DNA from: Ruminococcus albus AD2013
Lineage (GTDB): Bacteria > Bacillota > Clostridia > Oscillospirales > Ruminococcaceae
DNA: 64,000 nucleotides
Reading direction: 5' to 3'
NCBI RefSeq assembly: GCF_000526775.1
Contig: NZ_JAGS01000001.1
Coordinates: 372,001 to 436,000, forward strand
Shown: in pieces, positions 1 to 9,400 of the stretch
Layout: every line of letters starts with the position of its first letter
How positions within the stretch are numbered: position 1 is the stretch's first letter
Program-made: the position numbers and the translations under genes
Notes under the pieces: model-generated
The model's database searches: none
What the model was told of the DNA's origin: nothing
What the model saw: the letters and a program-made list of their open reading frames with translations, nothing else

Positions 1-1929
1 ATTAATTATTTACAATTGCAGGAGATGGGGATTGAATATGACCCTAATACAATAACCCATAATTATGTGGAAGGAATAAATTTGTCAGGATTCTCTCATA
101 TAGAAGATATTAAAATGAGATTCTCACCTTATCTTAATTGTATTGTTGGAGGACGTGGAACAGGAAAGTCTACATTAGTTGAATCTATAAGATGTGGTCT
201 TGATTCGTCAAAACTTTTGTCAGAATGCGCCCTTATCGACAATACTCTACAAGAGGGTGGAACAATTGAAACGTTCTTTGATTTTGGTTCAACCGAAAAA
301 TACGGAGTAAAGTGTATAAGATCGAAGAAAAACAAGAGTTTTACATATGAAAACGAGACAGGAGAAGTTGATAATCCTCCCGAGTTTAAAATAGATTTTT
401 ACGGTCAGAAAGATATTTATAATCTAATTGATCAAGAAAAAAGTGATTCTACAGATAAAAGTCCGTTACTTAAAATGATCGATGAGATTATTCAGTCAAA
501 GCTTTATTCAACCACAGACGAAATATCCAAAGCGGTATCTGAATTATTAAGACTATCTTCTGAATATCTTGATATAGTAAAGAAAACCAAGGATTTAGCA
601 TCGATTAAAACCGAAATAACTAAAGACGAGTCATTACTTAGTCGATTTAAAGCAAGTGGGCTAGAAGAAAAAAGAAAGAGATATGAATGTATTGATCAAG
701 GCATAAAGCTTACAAGAAAAAACGCTTTGAATTACAAACAATACTTACAAACCATTATTGATTCTTTTCGTCAAAAAAGCAACGAATATGGGCTGACACT
801 TGCACGCCTATCAGATGATAAAAAGCTTAATGCAGATGCTATAATTTTAATCGATAGTTTGCTAAAATCATGTGATACAATTATAGATACATTACTAACC
901 GAGCAACAGACAATTGATACTCAAATTAACACATTTGAATCTGCCAATATTCATGATAAAAAACTGGAGTTAGAGAGTGAATACTTAGAGTTAGTTAATA
1001 CTGTAAAAGTAACCGGAGTAGAAAATATTCAAACTATTCAGAATAGACTACAAGAAAACCGTCAGCGTAAAACTGAACTAGAAGCTTTACAGGAGCAAAG
1101 TAAAATACTCCTTGAACAGTTAAAAACTCAGATTGATCAATTTGTTTCAAAATTATTTGAACTCACTCAAAAACGTAAAGACGCTATCGATGAAATCAAA
1201 ACAGAAGGCATTAAGATATCAATAATGCCTATTTCTAATATTGTTAAATGGAAGAATTGCTTACAAAAGGAATTCGGAAGAACCACATTTGAAGAAGATT
1301 TCATGAAAATATCGGAGTATATCCTTTGCAAAGAAAACAACTATGAAAACTACAAGGCGTTTCTTTTGTCGATTCTAACATCAGAAGAAAATATAATTAA
1401 CAATATAAGCGCAGAGTTGAGCTTACAACCGAGATTTGTCACACTATGGAAAGATAAGGCACTAAACGGAACATTATCCTCCCTAGTCAATGTTATTCCA
1501 GAGGATAAGATTGAAATCAAAATCATACAAGATACTGAGGAAATTGATATTAATGCTGGTTCTCCTGGACAGAAATGTGCAGCTTTATTAACTCTTATTT
1601 TGAATATAGGTGATAATCCTCTGATAATCGACCAACCTGAAGACGATTTGGACAACAGTTTGATTTATAATCTTGTTGTAAAATCAATCAGGGAAATGAA
1701 AAATAGAAGACAAATCATAATTGTTACTCATAATCCTAACATACCTGTTTTGGGTGATGCAGAAGGTATCATCATATTAGAAAGAAACAAAAAGGGAAAA
1801 GTCGATTTTAGAGGAAGGAAGAAGGCTGGATGTATTGAAGAAAAGCTGATTCGCACAGGTATATGTGAAATAATGGAAGGTGGAGAAGCAGCTTTCAAAA
1901 AGAGAGAAGAAAAATATCATACCTATTAA
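1..1929 (+). CDS. TrlF-like AAA/ABC-type ATPase, 5'-truncated by window edge
   Basis: The frame is open to base 1 (INYLQ precedes the first possible TTG start), so the true N-terminus lies outside the window. A Walker A motif (GGRGTGKST) lies near bases 148-174. A long Glu/Lys/Gln-rich coiled-coil region follows, then an ABC-like signature (SPGQKCAALL, about 1560), Walker B (PLIIDQPEDDLD, about 1618-1653) and an H-loop (VTHNPNIPVLGDAEGI). This SMC-like order with the QPEDDLDN box is typical of TrlF-family ATPases, which usually carry an N-terminal PHP phosphoesterase domain; that part would be off-window. Family members sit in defence and mobile-element contexts, and the next genes here are mobile-element types. 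The family call is firm for the ATPase part; the PHP domain is assumed, not seen. Confidence 0.8.
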   Translation: MNYLQLQEMGIEYDPNTITHNYVEGINLSGFSHIEDIKMRFSPYLNCIVGGRGTGKSTLVESIRCGLDSSKLLSECALIDNTLQEGGTIETFFDFGSTEKYGVKCIRSKKNKSFTYENETGEVDNPPEFKIDFYGQKDIYNLIDQEKSDSTDKSPLLKMIDEIIQSKLYSTTDEISKAVSELLRLSSEYLDIVKKTKDLASIKTEITKDESLLSRFKASGLEEKRKRYECIDQGIKLTRKNALNYKQYLQTIIDSFRQKSNEYGLTLARLSDDKKLNADAIILIDSLLKSCDTIIDTLLTEQQTIDTQINTFESANIHDKKLELESEYLELVNTVKVTGVENIQTIQNRLQENRQRKTELEALQEQSKILLEQLKTQIDQFVSKLFELTQKRKDAIDEIKTEGIKISIMPISNIVKWKNCLQKEFGRTTFEEDFMKISEYILCKENNYENYKAFLLSILTSEENIINNISAELSLQPRFVTLWKDKALNGTLSSLVNVIPEDKIEIKIIQDTEEIDINAGSPGQKCAALLTLILNIGDNPLIIDQPEDDLDNSLIYNLVVKSIREMKNRRQIIIVTHNPNIPVLGDAEGIIILERNKKGKVDFRGRKKAGCIEEKLIRTGICEIMEGGEAAFKKREEKYHTY

Positions 1930-1936
1930 AATGATA

Positions 1937-1963
1937 CCTGCTGTGTCTTTATGGCACAGCAGG
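1937..1963. terminator. Hairpin between convergent genes
   Basis: Perfect 9-bp stem (CCTGCTGTG / CACAGCAGG) just after the ATPase stop codon. On the plus strand no U-run follows. On the minus strand it is followed by an AT-rich stretch (TATCATTTTAAT), so it may serve weakly for both convergent genes. Confidence 0.5.
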
Positions 1964-1972
1964 CACTCTCAA

Positions 1973-2389
1973 TTAAATATAAACCATGCATTCAAAAATA
2001 ATTTCTCTAGCCATGTTTTCAAAACAATTTTCAAGTCCTATTATCTCCTTCTTATCGCCTGCAAGTAAAGCAGTTTGATAATAATTATCAGTTTTCTTCC
2101 AAAGCTCTACCTGACGGGAGATAGCTTCACTGACTTTTCGTTCCATATCATCGAGGTACTGAATTATCCTACCATTATTGACAAGCCTGCGAAGCCTGTC
2201 GGGGCAATGACTGTCAGAGAAATGAAGATGATACCTGATGAAGTCAGTGTGGTAGGTTTTGCTCTCCTCGGTCTGAGTGTCAGCATTGAAATGGGTGACA
2301 GTCACGGTGTTGGTGTCCAGTCGCCACAGCGGAACGTATTTCTTTTTCAGGGAGTTGTATGCGGTCTGTTCGCTTTTGTATCTGCTCAT
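1973..2389 (-). CDS. TnpV-like small mobile-element protein
   Basis: 138 aa from the ATG at 2389. A longer reading frame begins with GTG at 2398, but the ribosome site (GAGGTGG) sits just upstream of the ATG. The C-terminal half (ERKVSEAISRQ...LENCFENMAREIIFECMVYI) resembles the helical end of TnpV-type proteins carried by Firmicute conjugative and mobilisable elements (pattern MNNIRNRAxEIVxxELIY). The N-terminal half is basic and aromatic. It lies 10 bases after the upstream small gene, so the two are probably co-transcribed. The family call rests on one short motif; a generic hypothetical protein is the alternative. Function unknown. Confidence 0.45.
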   Translation of the reverse strand: MSRYKSEQTAYNSLKKKYVPLWRLDTNTVTVTHFNADTQTEESKTYHTDFIRYHLHFSDSHCPDRLRRLVNNGRIIQYLDDMERKVSEAISRQVELWKKTDNYYQTALLAGDKKEIIGLENCFENMAREIIFECMVYI

Positions 2390-2399
2390 ACCGTCCACC

Positions 2400-2669
2400 T
2401 CACTTAATAGGCTTTATCATTTCAAGGACAAGCTGTGCGCCGACCTTGAAGCCCTTGCGGAACTCATTGCGGTTGGAGAGGTTGTGCAGTTCAATGTCCG
2501 CTGACTGGTATTCATCGAGGATTTCGTCATTATCGGGATAGGCTTTTTTCAGTTCGGCTTCTGCCTTGACAAGTCTGTCGAGGGCTGCCTTGTATGAACC
2601 GTCCATATCCTCAATTTCGGTCAGGTGGAACAGGTCATAGTCGTAAAGTTCATCGAGAATATTTTTCAT
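2400..2669 (-). CDS. DUF6809-like small protein
   Basis: 89 aa from MKNILDELYDYDLF. A start five codons earlier is possible, but a perfect GGAGG lies between the two ATGs, 8 bases before the chosen one. The protein is acidic and helical, with the layout of DUF6809 proteins: an MKxILexLY start, a central heptad-rich stretch and the end FRKGFKVGAQLVLEMI. These proteins are common in integrative elements of gut Clostridia. The role is unknown. It is the first gene of a two-gene unit with the TnpV-like gene. Confidence 0.55.
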   Translation of the reverse strand: MKNILDELYDYDLFHLTEIEDMDGSYKAALDRLVKAEAELKKAYPDNDEILDEYQSADIELHNLSNRNEFRKGFKVGAQLVLEMIKPIK

Positions 2670-2738
2670 TTTCGTGTCCTCCATATTATTTGGTTGTTGT
2701 TCTTCTCAAAAGAAAATAACAGGAGTATGACCATAACG

Positions 2739-2900
2739 TTGTCCTTTGTTTGTCCTTTACACGTTTCAAAAAGATAGAATAAAGGACAGCATAATAAAAC
2801 GAGTTAAGGTTGAAAAATGCCGTAAATATGGGCTATTTCCCATATCACGGCAGGTTAGAAAATGTGAAAAATTTAATTCAATTCCCGTACGGGTCATATC
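2739..2900. repeat. Short-word array A (GTCCTTT words) with shared backbone
   Basis: Two direct GTCCTTT words (about 2739-2760) and one inverted AAAGGAC (about 2773) are followed by a palindromic backbone (GCCGTAAATATGGGC ... CCCATATCACGGC) and CGTACGGGTCA. The backbone and CGTACGGGTCA recur at the 33.6-kb locus, and the CCGTAAAATAGGG core recurs at 10.06 and 58.5 kb. No gene is recognised here. Confidence 0.5.
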
Positions 2901-2906
2901 AACAGA

Positions 2907-2955
2907 AAGCTTCAAAACAGCGCAGATACGTTGTTTTGAAGCTTTTCTTTTTTTG
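2907..2955 (+). terminator. Strong intrinsic terminator
   Basis: A 16-bp stem (AAGCTTCAAAACAGCG / CGTTGTTTTGAAGCTT, one G-U) with loop CAGATA, followed by TTTCTTTTTTTG. The loop and its closing CAGCG recur in a terminator at 40399-40440 with a different lower stem. Confidence 0.8.
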
Positions 2956-2973
2956 CTTATAAGTCAAAAACCT

Positions 2974-2994
2974 CTTATTTACCTCTTATTGCAA
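2974..2994. repeat. CCTCTTATT word pair
   Basis: ACCTCTTATT occurs twice in tandem. The same pair stands at 33650-33670 in the related locus, on the other side of the backbone. Confidence 0.5.
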
Positions 2995-3084
2995 GAATAC
3001 GATTTTGTAAGAACACATTGGTCTTGAATCAAAGAGTTAAACAGCATATCTGGTTTGGATACATATTATTAGAATATGTAAAAT

Positions 3085-3258
3085 TAAAGAGGCTGTTGCA
3101 ACCGCAGCACCCTCTAACCATATCCGAACATCAGAGTAAAAAACATATTAACTGGTGAAATATGCTGTTTCAGTGCGCACATCCCCAAGCCCTCTTCAAA
3201 AAAGAGGACTCGGGGGTGTTATGTTCTGCTGGTTTTTATGCCGTTTTCAGTTTAAAAA
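3085..3258 (+). repeat. ~174-bp inverted repeat, copy A
   Basis: Runs from TAAAGAGGCTGTTGCAACC to CCGTTTTCAGTTTAAAAA. The reverse complement of 10429-10602 matches it with only a handful of differences. It holds a strong hairpin (CCCCAAGCCCTCTT / AAGAGGACTCGGGG). No ORF is seen inside. It may be a MITE-like or other repeated intergenic element. Confidence 0.8.
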
Positions 3259-3371
3259 TAGAAATTCCAATTCGGTTTTCTGAGATCTTATGGTTGGTGT
3301 CCTGAAAGGTCTGGAATAATATCTTATATGGGTATCCTTAGGACACAAGAGAATAACTATACATATACTGT

Positions 3372-3408
3372 AAAAAAGCTCTCCGCCCGTTAACTGGCAG
3401 AGAGCTTT
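3372..3408 (-). terminator. Terminator of anti-sigma gene
   Basis: Stem AAAGCTCTC / GAGAGCTTT. Read on the minus strand it is followed by a T-run (TTTTTTACAG), directly after the stop codon of the anti-sigma gene. From the inverted repeat to this hairpin (3259-3371) I see nothing else. Confidence 0.75.
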
Positions 3409-3416
3409 GGATGTTA

Positions 3417-5165
3417 TTATTTGAAAAAGTTTATGATATGATTTTTGCCGTCTTCCATGGACAAGAATTTAAAATCACCTGTATTTTCATTGAAATTTTC
3501 ATTTGAAATCTCATCAGAACCGATATCCGAAATACTTTTTTCTATGGTTTTTAACTCATTTAGATTACCATCAGCAGTCTCATACAAAGTGAACTTCATC
3601 TTGCCATTATTTGTATTTACCGATACAGCATATTTACCGCTTTGTGACAAGCAGACATGACCATTATTGCCGTTTGTATTAAGATCATATTCAGTTACAG
3701 TAAAATTTTTGTCGCCGACTTTAACATTGCCGTTAGCATCGGGTCTTATTGTTGAAACACGGTTATCATCTTCAAAAGCAAGATAAATAACGTCATTATC
3801 TTTTACTTTGTGTGTTATGGGATTCGGAGGGTCATTGGTTGCTTTCATAACATTGTGTGCTGCATTTTTATTGCTGCTGGTGGTGTCAAGGGTGTAAAGA
3901 TCAATTCCGTGGCTGCCATCTTTGTATATGCATTCTATGACAAGCAGATCATTTGAAACTACAGTTTTCTGGGTGTATCTATAATCTTTACTATCAAGTT
4001 CAGCGATCTTAACTGCATTTTTCTGATTTTCATAGTCGAAGCAGTAGTAAACTGTTTTGGAGGCATCATCATTCCAGATATCAAAGATCAGTTTTTTACC
4101 GTTGGGGGTAGAATATACTACATAACCCTGTTTTTCGTTGTCGAATATACCTGCTTTTTTAATATCGATATTATAATCGTAAACCAAGTTTCCGTTTGTG
4201 TCATATATGGAGTATTCCACAGGGGCATCGTCAGGATAATATGATGTTGCAAATTTATCATCAAGTGTACCACTGAAGTTTTTGTCCATGGGAACAGTAG
4301 CGATAATAGAATCAGAAGGTACATCATATATCATATAATCTGTTGCATTTTCGCTCCAACTATATACAAGATACCTGTTATCATTTATTCTGTAAATTCC
4401 ATGATAAGGATAAGCGTTTTCCAACTTTGCATCGATGTCTTCACGGATCCTGTCTTTCAGACTATTTGTATTCTCCGTCTTGTTTTCGCTTTTATTCTCC
4501 TTTTTATTCTCTTTGCTGTTTTCTTTGTTGGTGTCAACTACGACGGTCTGGTTGTTACCGTTATTGATGTTCGTTGTATTGTCTTTTTTGCTTTCGGTCT
4601 TTGAATCAGTCTTGTTATTATTCTTGTTATCTTTCTTGCTGTCGTTCTTACTGTCTGTCTTACTGTCGTTCTTGCTGTCAGTTTTGCTGTCAGTATTGTC
4701 AGACGAGCTTTCGTCTGTGATATCCTCTGAATCTGTTTCGCTGTCGATATAGCTGTTGTCCTCATCATCTTCAATGTCTGTGGTGACAGTCTCTTTGTAC
4801 ATAGACGAATCTCTGTCATTGTTAGGTACAGTATTGTGCATATTCCTGTTCAGTGAGAATACAACTCCGCCTGCAAGAAGTATAGCTAAGCAAGCTGCGA
4901 CCGCACCGCCGCGCCTCAGCTGTATCCTTCCTGTGGACTGTTCTTCATTTGTACCGTTCGGTCTTGATGTAATATTTCTTTTTGCTGTTATCACACTATT
5001 TGTATTGTTCATCTCAAATCCTGCCTTTCTCATAACAGAAGAGAGTATGCGCTGCTGTTCCTCATCGGTGAGCTTGTCATCATCGAAGGAAGCAAACTCA
5101 TCAGCAAGCTTTTCTGCATCTGACAGAGATACGCTTTCTGTCAATGCGTTCAGTTTATCTTTCAT
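3417..5165 (-). CDS. Membrane-anchored anti-sigma factor with D/S/K/N-rich stalk
   Basis: 582 aa. Residues 1-50 are cytosolic and share (D/E)EQQRILSSVMRKAG with the second anti-sigma factor of this window (18979-21234). One membrane span lies at about 86-105 (GGAVAACLAILLAGGVVFSL). Residues 125-235 are an extreme low-complexity stalk of Asp/Ser/Lys/Asn repeats. The folded outer domain (236-582) starts LKDRIREDIDAKLENAYP and has beta-rich repeats naming a value, a 'DTNG' turn and a serine. Its ATG shares one base with the sigma stop codon (TAATG), so translation is coupled. The partner-binding role is inferred from gene order and the shared N-terminus. The outer domain is not recognised and may be a propeller-like sensor. 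Confidence 0.8.
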   Translation of the reverse strand: MKDKLNALTESVSLSDAEKLADEFASFDDDKLTDEEQQRILSSVMRKAGFEMNNTNSVITAKRNITSRPNGTNEEQSTGRIQLRRGGAVAACLAILLAGGVVFSLNRNMHNTVPNNDRDSSMYKETVTTDIEDDEDNSYIDSETDSEDITDESSSDNTDSKTDSKNDSKTDSKNDSKKDNKNNNKTDSKTESKKDNTTNINNGNNQTVVVDTNKENSKENKKENKSENKTENTNSLKDRIREDIDAKLENAYPYHGIYRINDNRYLVYSWSENATDYMIYDVPSDSIIATVPMDKNFSGTLDDKFATSYYPDDAPVEYSIYDTNGNLVYDYNIDIKKAGIFDNEKQGYVVYSTPNGKKLIFDIWNDDASKTVYYCFDYENQKNAVKIAELDSKDYRYTQKTVVSNDLLVIECIYKDGSHGIDLYTLDTTSSNKNAAHNVMKATNDPPNPITHKVKDNDVIYLAFEDDNRVSTIRPDANGNVKVGDKNFTVTEYDLNTNGNNGHVCLSQSGKYAVSVNTNNGKMKFTLYETADGNLNELKTIEKSISDIGSDEISNENFNENTGDFKFLSMEDGKNHIINFFK

Positions 5166-5689
5166 TACACACCCTCCTCTAATATTTTCTTTAGTTTTTT
5201 CAGTCCGCGAGATAGTTTCATATTCAGTGTGCTGATATTCATGCCAAGGTCTTTGGCGATGTCTTTGTTTTTCTCGCCAAGATAGTATTTGCGTATAAAT
5301 ATCTGTTCATCAGGTTCGCCCAGCTGTTTTATGGCATCTATAAGGTCGGAATTTTCGCTGTTGTCTTCTGCGATAGTATTTTCCAGATCATCATAGTCAA
5401 GCATTTCTTCCTGTTTGCACTGTCGGTGAAATACATTTATACAGTGACGTTTTGCTATCACCATAAGCATCGCACGCACCGAGCGCATATCAAAGCCGTT
5501 TTTCTTACCCAGTTCGTAAAAAATAAGAAAGATATCACTTACAGCTTCTTCGATGTCCTCTCTGGTGCATACATCACAAAGCCGTGTATAAGCTATCTTA
5601 TGTACATAAGCACTATACTGCATTACAGTCTGTGCAAGTCCTTGTTGCGTATTGCTTTTCAGCAATTGCAGCAGTTCTTTATCATTCAT
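5165..5689 (-). CDS. ECF-type RNA polymerase sigma factor
   Basis: 174 aa from ATG 5689 (MNDKELLQLL). The longer frame begins with GTG inside a conserved upstream palindrome, and CGAGG precedes the ATG. Region 2 is visible (AYVHKIAYTRLCD...EEAVSDIFLIFYEL), as is region 4 with a helix-turn-helix (IFIRKYYLGEKNKDIAKDLGMNISTLNMKLSRGLKKLKKIL). The length fits ECF sigma factors. It directs polymerase to its own regulon, probably held in check by the overlapping anti-sigma gene. About half of its residues match the sigma factor at 18440, and both genes have the same leader, so they are recent paralogues. Confidence 0.92.
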   Translation of the reverse strand: MNDKELLQLLKSNTQQGLAQTVMQYSAYVHKIAYTRLCDVCTREDIEEAVSDIFLIFYELGKKNGFDMRSVRAMLMVIAKRHCINVFHRQCKQEEMLDYDDLENTIAEDNSENSDLIDAIKQLGEPDEQIFIRKYYLGEKNKDIAKDLGMNISTLNMKLSRGLKKLKKILEEGV

Positions 5690-5706
5690 ATGAAAACCTC
5701 GCTTAT

Positions 5707-5718
5707 TGAAACGTTTCA
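5707..5718 (-). promoter_or_regulatory. TGAAACGTTTCA palindrome upstream of ECF sigma gene
   Basis: A perfect 12-bp palindrome in the block TATATAGTGAAACGTTTCAA, directly before the GCGAGG ribosome site. The same block precedes the second sigma gene (18410-18421). It could be an operator or part of an ECF-type promoter (TGAAAC resembles ECF -35 boxes). Confidence 0.6.
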
Positions 5719-6015
5719 CTATATACAGTCAATTGATATAAGCAAAAAATCACATAGGCATAAAATTATTTGCAAAAAATATTGTAAATAATTTATGAAC
5801 GCATTCAAACGCGCTGATAAGTGTGGTATAACAGATCATAATATACCCGAGATCAGGCATATTTTTTCAGCCTTTCAATTATACACTAAATGTCCATAGT
5901 TGTAAAGATTAAAAGTATCAAAGCACTGCTGTACGTAAACTCCACAGATACTTCCTTGCCAAATATACATAAATAAGCTATAATGATATCAGCAAAAGCG
6001 CTTTTGTATCAGTAC

Positions 6016-6192
6016 ATGACAATAGGTTCAACTATCAGGCAACTCAGACAGGAGCAGGATATCACACAAGAACAGTTAGCCGAAGCACTTGGCATAACAT
6101 CAAGGGCGGTGAGCCAGTGGGAGTGCGACAGAACGACCCCGGATATATCTCAGCTTCCCGCCCTTGCGAATTTCTTTGATGTAACTTTTTAA
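6016..6192 (+). pseudogene. Truncated XRE/HTH_3 regulator
   Basis: 58 aa from ATG 6016. A complete Cro/C1-type HTH is visible (IGSTIRQLRQEQDITQEQLAEALGITSRAVSQWECDRTTPDISQLPALANFFDVT). Relatives continue past FDVTTDELLG into a TPR or sensor domain, but here a stop follows FDVTF at once. No clear ribosome site is seen. A remnant is most likely; a free-standing mini-repressor is possible. The flanking 5830-6015 and 6193-6350 hold nothing else I recognise. Confidence 0.6.
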
Positions 6193-6353
6193 AAACCTGA
6201 AAGAAAAGATAAGCAGATAACAGTACAAACCCGAAATGATATTTTTTTCGGTATTTATCATGGTTCTTTGATGATATGCAATAAATAACATAGAAAATAA
6301 CTATTCATTCTGTAAAATATTAAGATATATGATATATTTATAATGTAAAACTA

Positions 6354-6382
6354 TTGACTAATTATTTTTCGTGTAGTATAAT
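6354..6382 (+). promoter_or_regulatory. Sigma-A promoter of RTX gene
   Basis: TTGACT, 17-bp spacer, TATAAT, 70 bases before the start codon of the secreted RTX protein. Confidence 0.8.
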
Positions 6383-6451
6383 GAAACCGTCTTTATATGA
6401 AAAAAATTGGTTGGGTGTTACTGAAACATCAAGTTAAGGAGGTTTTTCAAC

Positions 6452-9400
6452 ATGAAAAAGACAAAAAGAATAATTGCATCCGTGTTAGCGCTGACGCTGA
6501 CGATGGGCTGTGCAGTACCTGCTTTTGCGGCAACAGATCCCTATGAAGATTATGATGCAAAAACAGATATTGAAGGTGCGGTGGCGATAGTTAAAGGTAT
6601 AGTTGATCCTTTGGCTGCGGGCCAAAAATTTGCCGATGATCCTACTATCACAGATCAGGCTAATGAGTACGCAGGTTTTATAGACGGTGTGTACGACGCA
6701 CTTAAAGATCCATTTGATATACTGAAATATATAGCTGGTTTTAAAGAGTATTACGACAAATATGAAGAATACAAGGAAACAGGATATGTAAGTATCAGCA
6801 GAGAGTATGTAAGCGAGAATTTTGATGAGCAGGCTTCCATAGTTATGACAAAGGAGGACTATGAGGATCTTACTGCAAATCCTGAAAAATACGAGCTTCA
6901 TTTCATCAATGGAGAAGCTGTGATTTACCGTGACGGACTTGTATATGGTCTTGAAAACAGACCTGATGCTCTCCAGGGAGATATATTTGTGGAAATAACT
7001 GTCGCTCAGGCGTGTGAGATACTCAAGCGTATGGACAAAATATTTATGGCAGTAAATACACGAAATGAAGCCCTTCAGCAGATAGAGGATTTCATGACAG
7101 AGCACGGCTACTGGAACATTGTGGAAGATGAAATAGTTATAAAGCCTTCTAATGGCGAGTACATCACCCCCTACAATGCAGGTTCGGGCAGCGATACATA
7201 CAAGATACAGAAAGGCAGCGGTTATGTATATATCGGCGATTACTGTGAGCGCAATTCGGGTGACGAGGATACGATAATATTCGACTATGACACATCGGAT
7301 ACTCACTTTGCCCTTTACCGTGACGGTGGTGATCTGTATATACTTGATGTTGAAAACGAAACTCTCGTATTTGTTGATGACTACTTTGAAAACTCGCTGA
7401 GTAGGGTAGAGAATATACAATTCAGTTCTGATATCACTCTTGAATATAAGGACGTAATCAAGCTGGTAAACAAAATTAAGGGCACAGCTGAGGATGATGA
7501 GCTGACTGGCTATAAAGAGTCTACCGTTATCTGGGGCGAAGAAGGAAATGATACCATTACAGCCGATGGCGGCGATGAATACTATATCCACGCAGGCAGC
7601 GGTGATAACACTATTACTGCTTCTAACGGCAATGACATTATTATTTCTGAAAATGGAAACGATTACATTACTATATCGCGTGAAAGGAACAGGCTGTTTA
7701 CTTCGGAAAATCCCGGATATAACGTTATAATCAGCGGTAAAGGTGATGATACCATAAATCTTGACGGCAATAATATAGTTGTTGCAGGCGAGGGCAATGA
7801 TATCATAAACAGCGGTTTCGGTGACGATGTATTCGTATATTACTATGGTGACGGCGATGACAAGATAACAGATAGTGTGAACGCATGGTCAAACGGAGGA
7901 ACAGATGTTATCTATTTTGCAGACCTTACTCCCGATGATGTATATGTTCGCAGAGAGAACGGCTTTACTTTCTATGTAAAGGGCGATAAGAAGGGTTCTG
8001 TAAATATACCCGGTACTTATCAGAACGGTGCTTCAAAGTACAGGGAGCCTATCGAGTACGTGGCATTCAAGGACGGTACTGTATGGAATCTACACGATTA
8101 CCTCGAACAGACCAGATATGTAGAGGATACTACCTACTTCATTGGCAAGGATTCCTTTGGATATATTATAACAGGAACAGATGACGATGATACTTACTAT
8201 ACTGCAAACGGTGATGATTATATTGTTCCCGGCAAGGGCAACGATTACGTAAATGCAGGCGGCGGTACCGATACCTTTGTATTCAACCGCGGTGACGGAC
8301 ATGATATATTTGATGAATCTAACGGTGGTTCATATCCTGCCAGCGGAGAAGACACTGTTTTCTTTGCAGATATCAATTCCGATGAAGTTCATGTGACCCG
8401 GTTTGGCAATAAAATTACCATAAAGGTCAACGACTCCGATGATGCAGTTGAACTGCCCGGTATATATCAGTCGGGATTATCCGGTCCTCTTCACCCTATC
8501 GAGAAGGCTAAGTTCGCTGACGGCGTCGAGTGGACATTCCTTGAAATGCTGAAAATGGCATGTGTAGAGGGTACTGACGGTGATGATGATTTCATAGTAG
8601 TTGACGAAACTCCTGCTATTTATTGTGGCAAGGGCAATGATAAGATACGCGGCAAGGAATTTGATGACGTGTATATCTATAACCTCGGTGACGGACATGA
8701 TATTGTCAGGGATTACACCGTGTGGGGACGTTCTTACGATGAGATACGCTTCGGCAAGGGAATAACATCCGATATGCTGTGTGTAAAGGTTGACGGAAAT
8801 GAAGCAGTTATGTCCATACCCAATACCGAAGATTCCGTCACCATTACAAAGGGCGAGATCGAGCTCTTTACTTTCGTGGACGGAACAAAACTGGATGAGA
8901 GCGAGATCTTCGCAAAGGCAGCCGATCATCACTACTCCGAAACACCTGAATGTGTATGGACAAATAATGAAGGCAATTACTCTGCAAAATTCGTGTTCGT
9001 ATGCTCCGACTGCGGTGCAAAAGTAAGCTATGCAGCAGAAGTAGAGTGCGAAGAAGGCGATGACGGTGTTAAGGTATATACCGCCAAAGCGGCTGTTGCG
9101 GGCAAAGAGTATACCGACACATACAAGTATTCACCCTCGGCTTATAAGTCCCCTGATGTAACTTTCGAGAAGGGCACAAATGCTGTAAAGATCACATGGA
9201 CAGAAGCAGTGGGCGCTGAAAAGTACGCTGTATGCGGCTATGTAAGCGGCAAGTGGCAAATGATCGCTCAAGGTAATGGAACTTCCTACGTTCTGAAAAA
9301 CCTGAAGACCGGAACTAACTATAAGATAGCAGTTGCTGTTATGGTTAACGGCGAGTGGAAGATGGATAGTTACAAAGCGATAACTGTAACAACTTTGGAA

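Noticed and set aside
2746..3027. A 93-codon plus-strand frame across array A and its terminator
   Set aside because: It runs through a strong terminator hairpin and repeat words, has no ribosome site and resembles no protein.
4435..4819. Open frames opposite the anti-sigma stalk (4435-4752 plus; 4538-4819 minus, other frame)
   Set aside because: They arise from the low-complexity Asp/Ser/Lys/Asn repeat and have no ribosome sites or protein-like composition.
6485..7591. A 368-codon frame on the minus strand inside the RTX gene
   Set aside because: It is the complement of a Gly/Asp/Tyr-rich coding region and shows no motif; the plus-strand gene has promoter, ribosome site and signal peptide.
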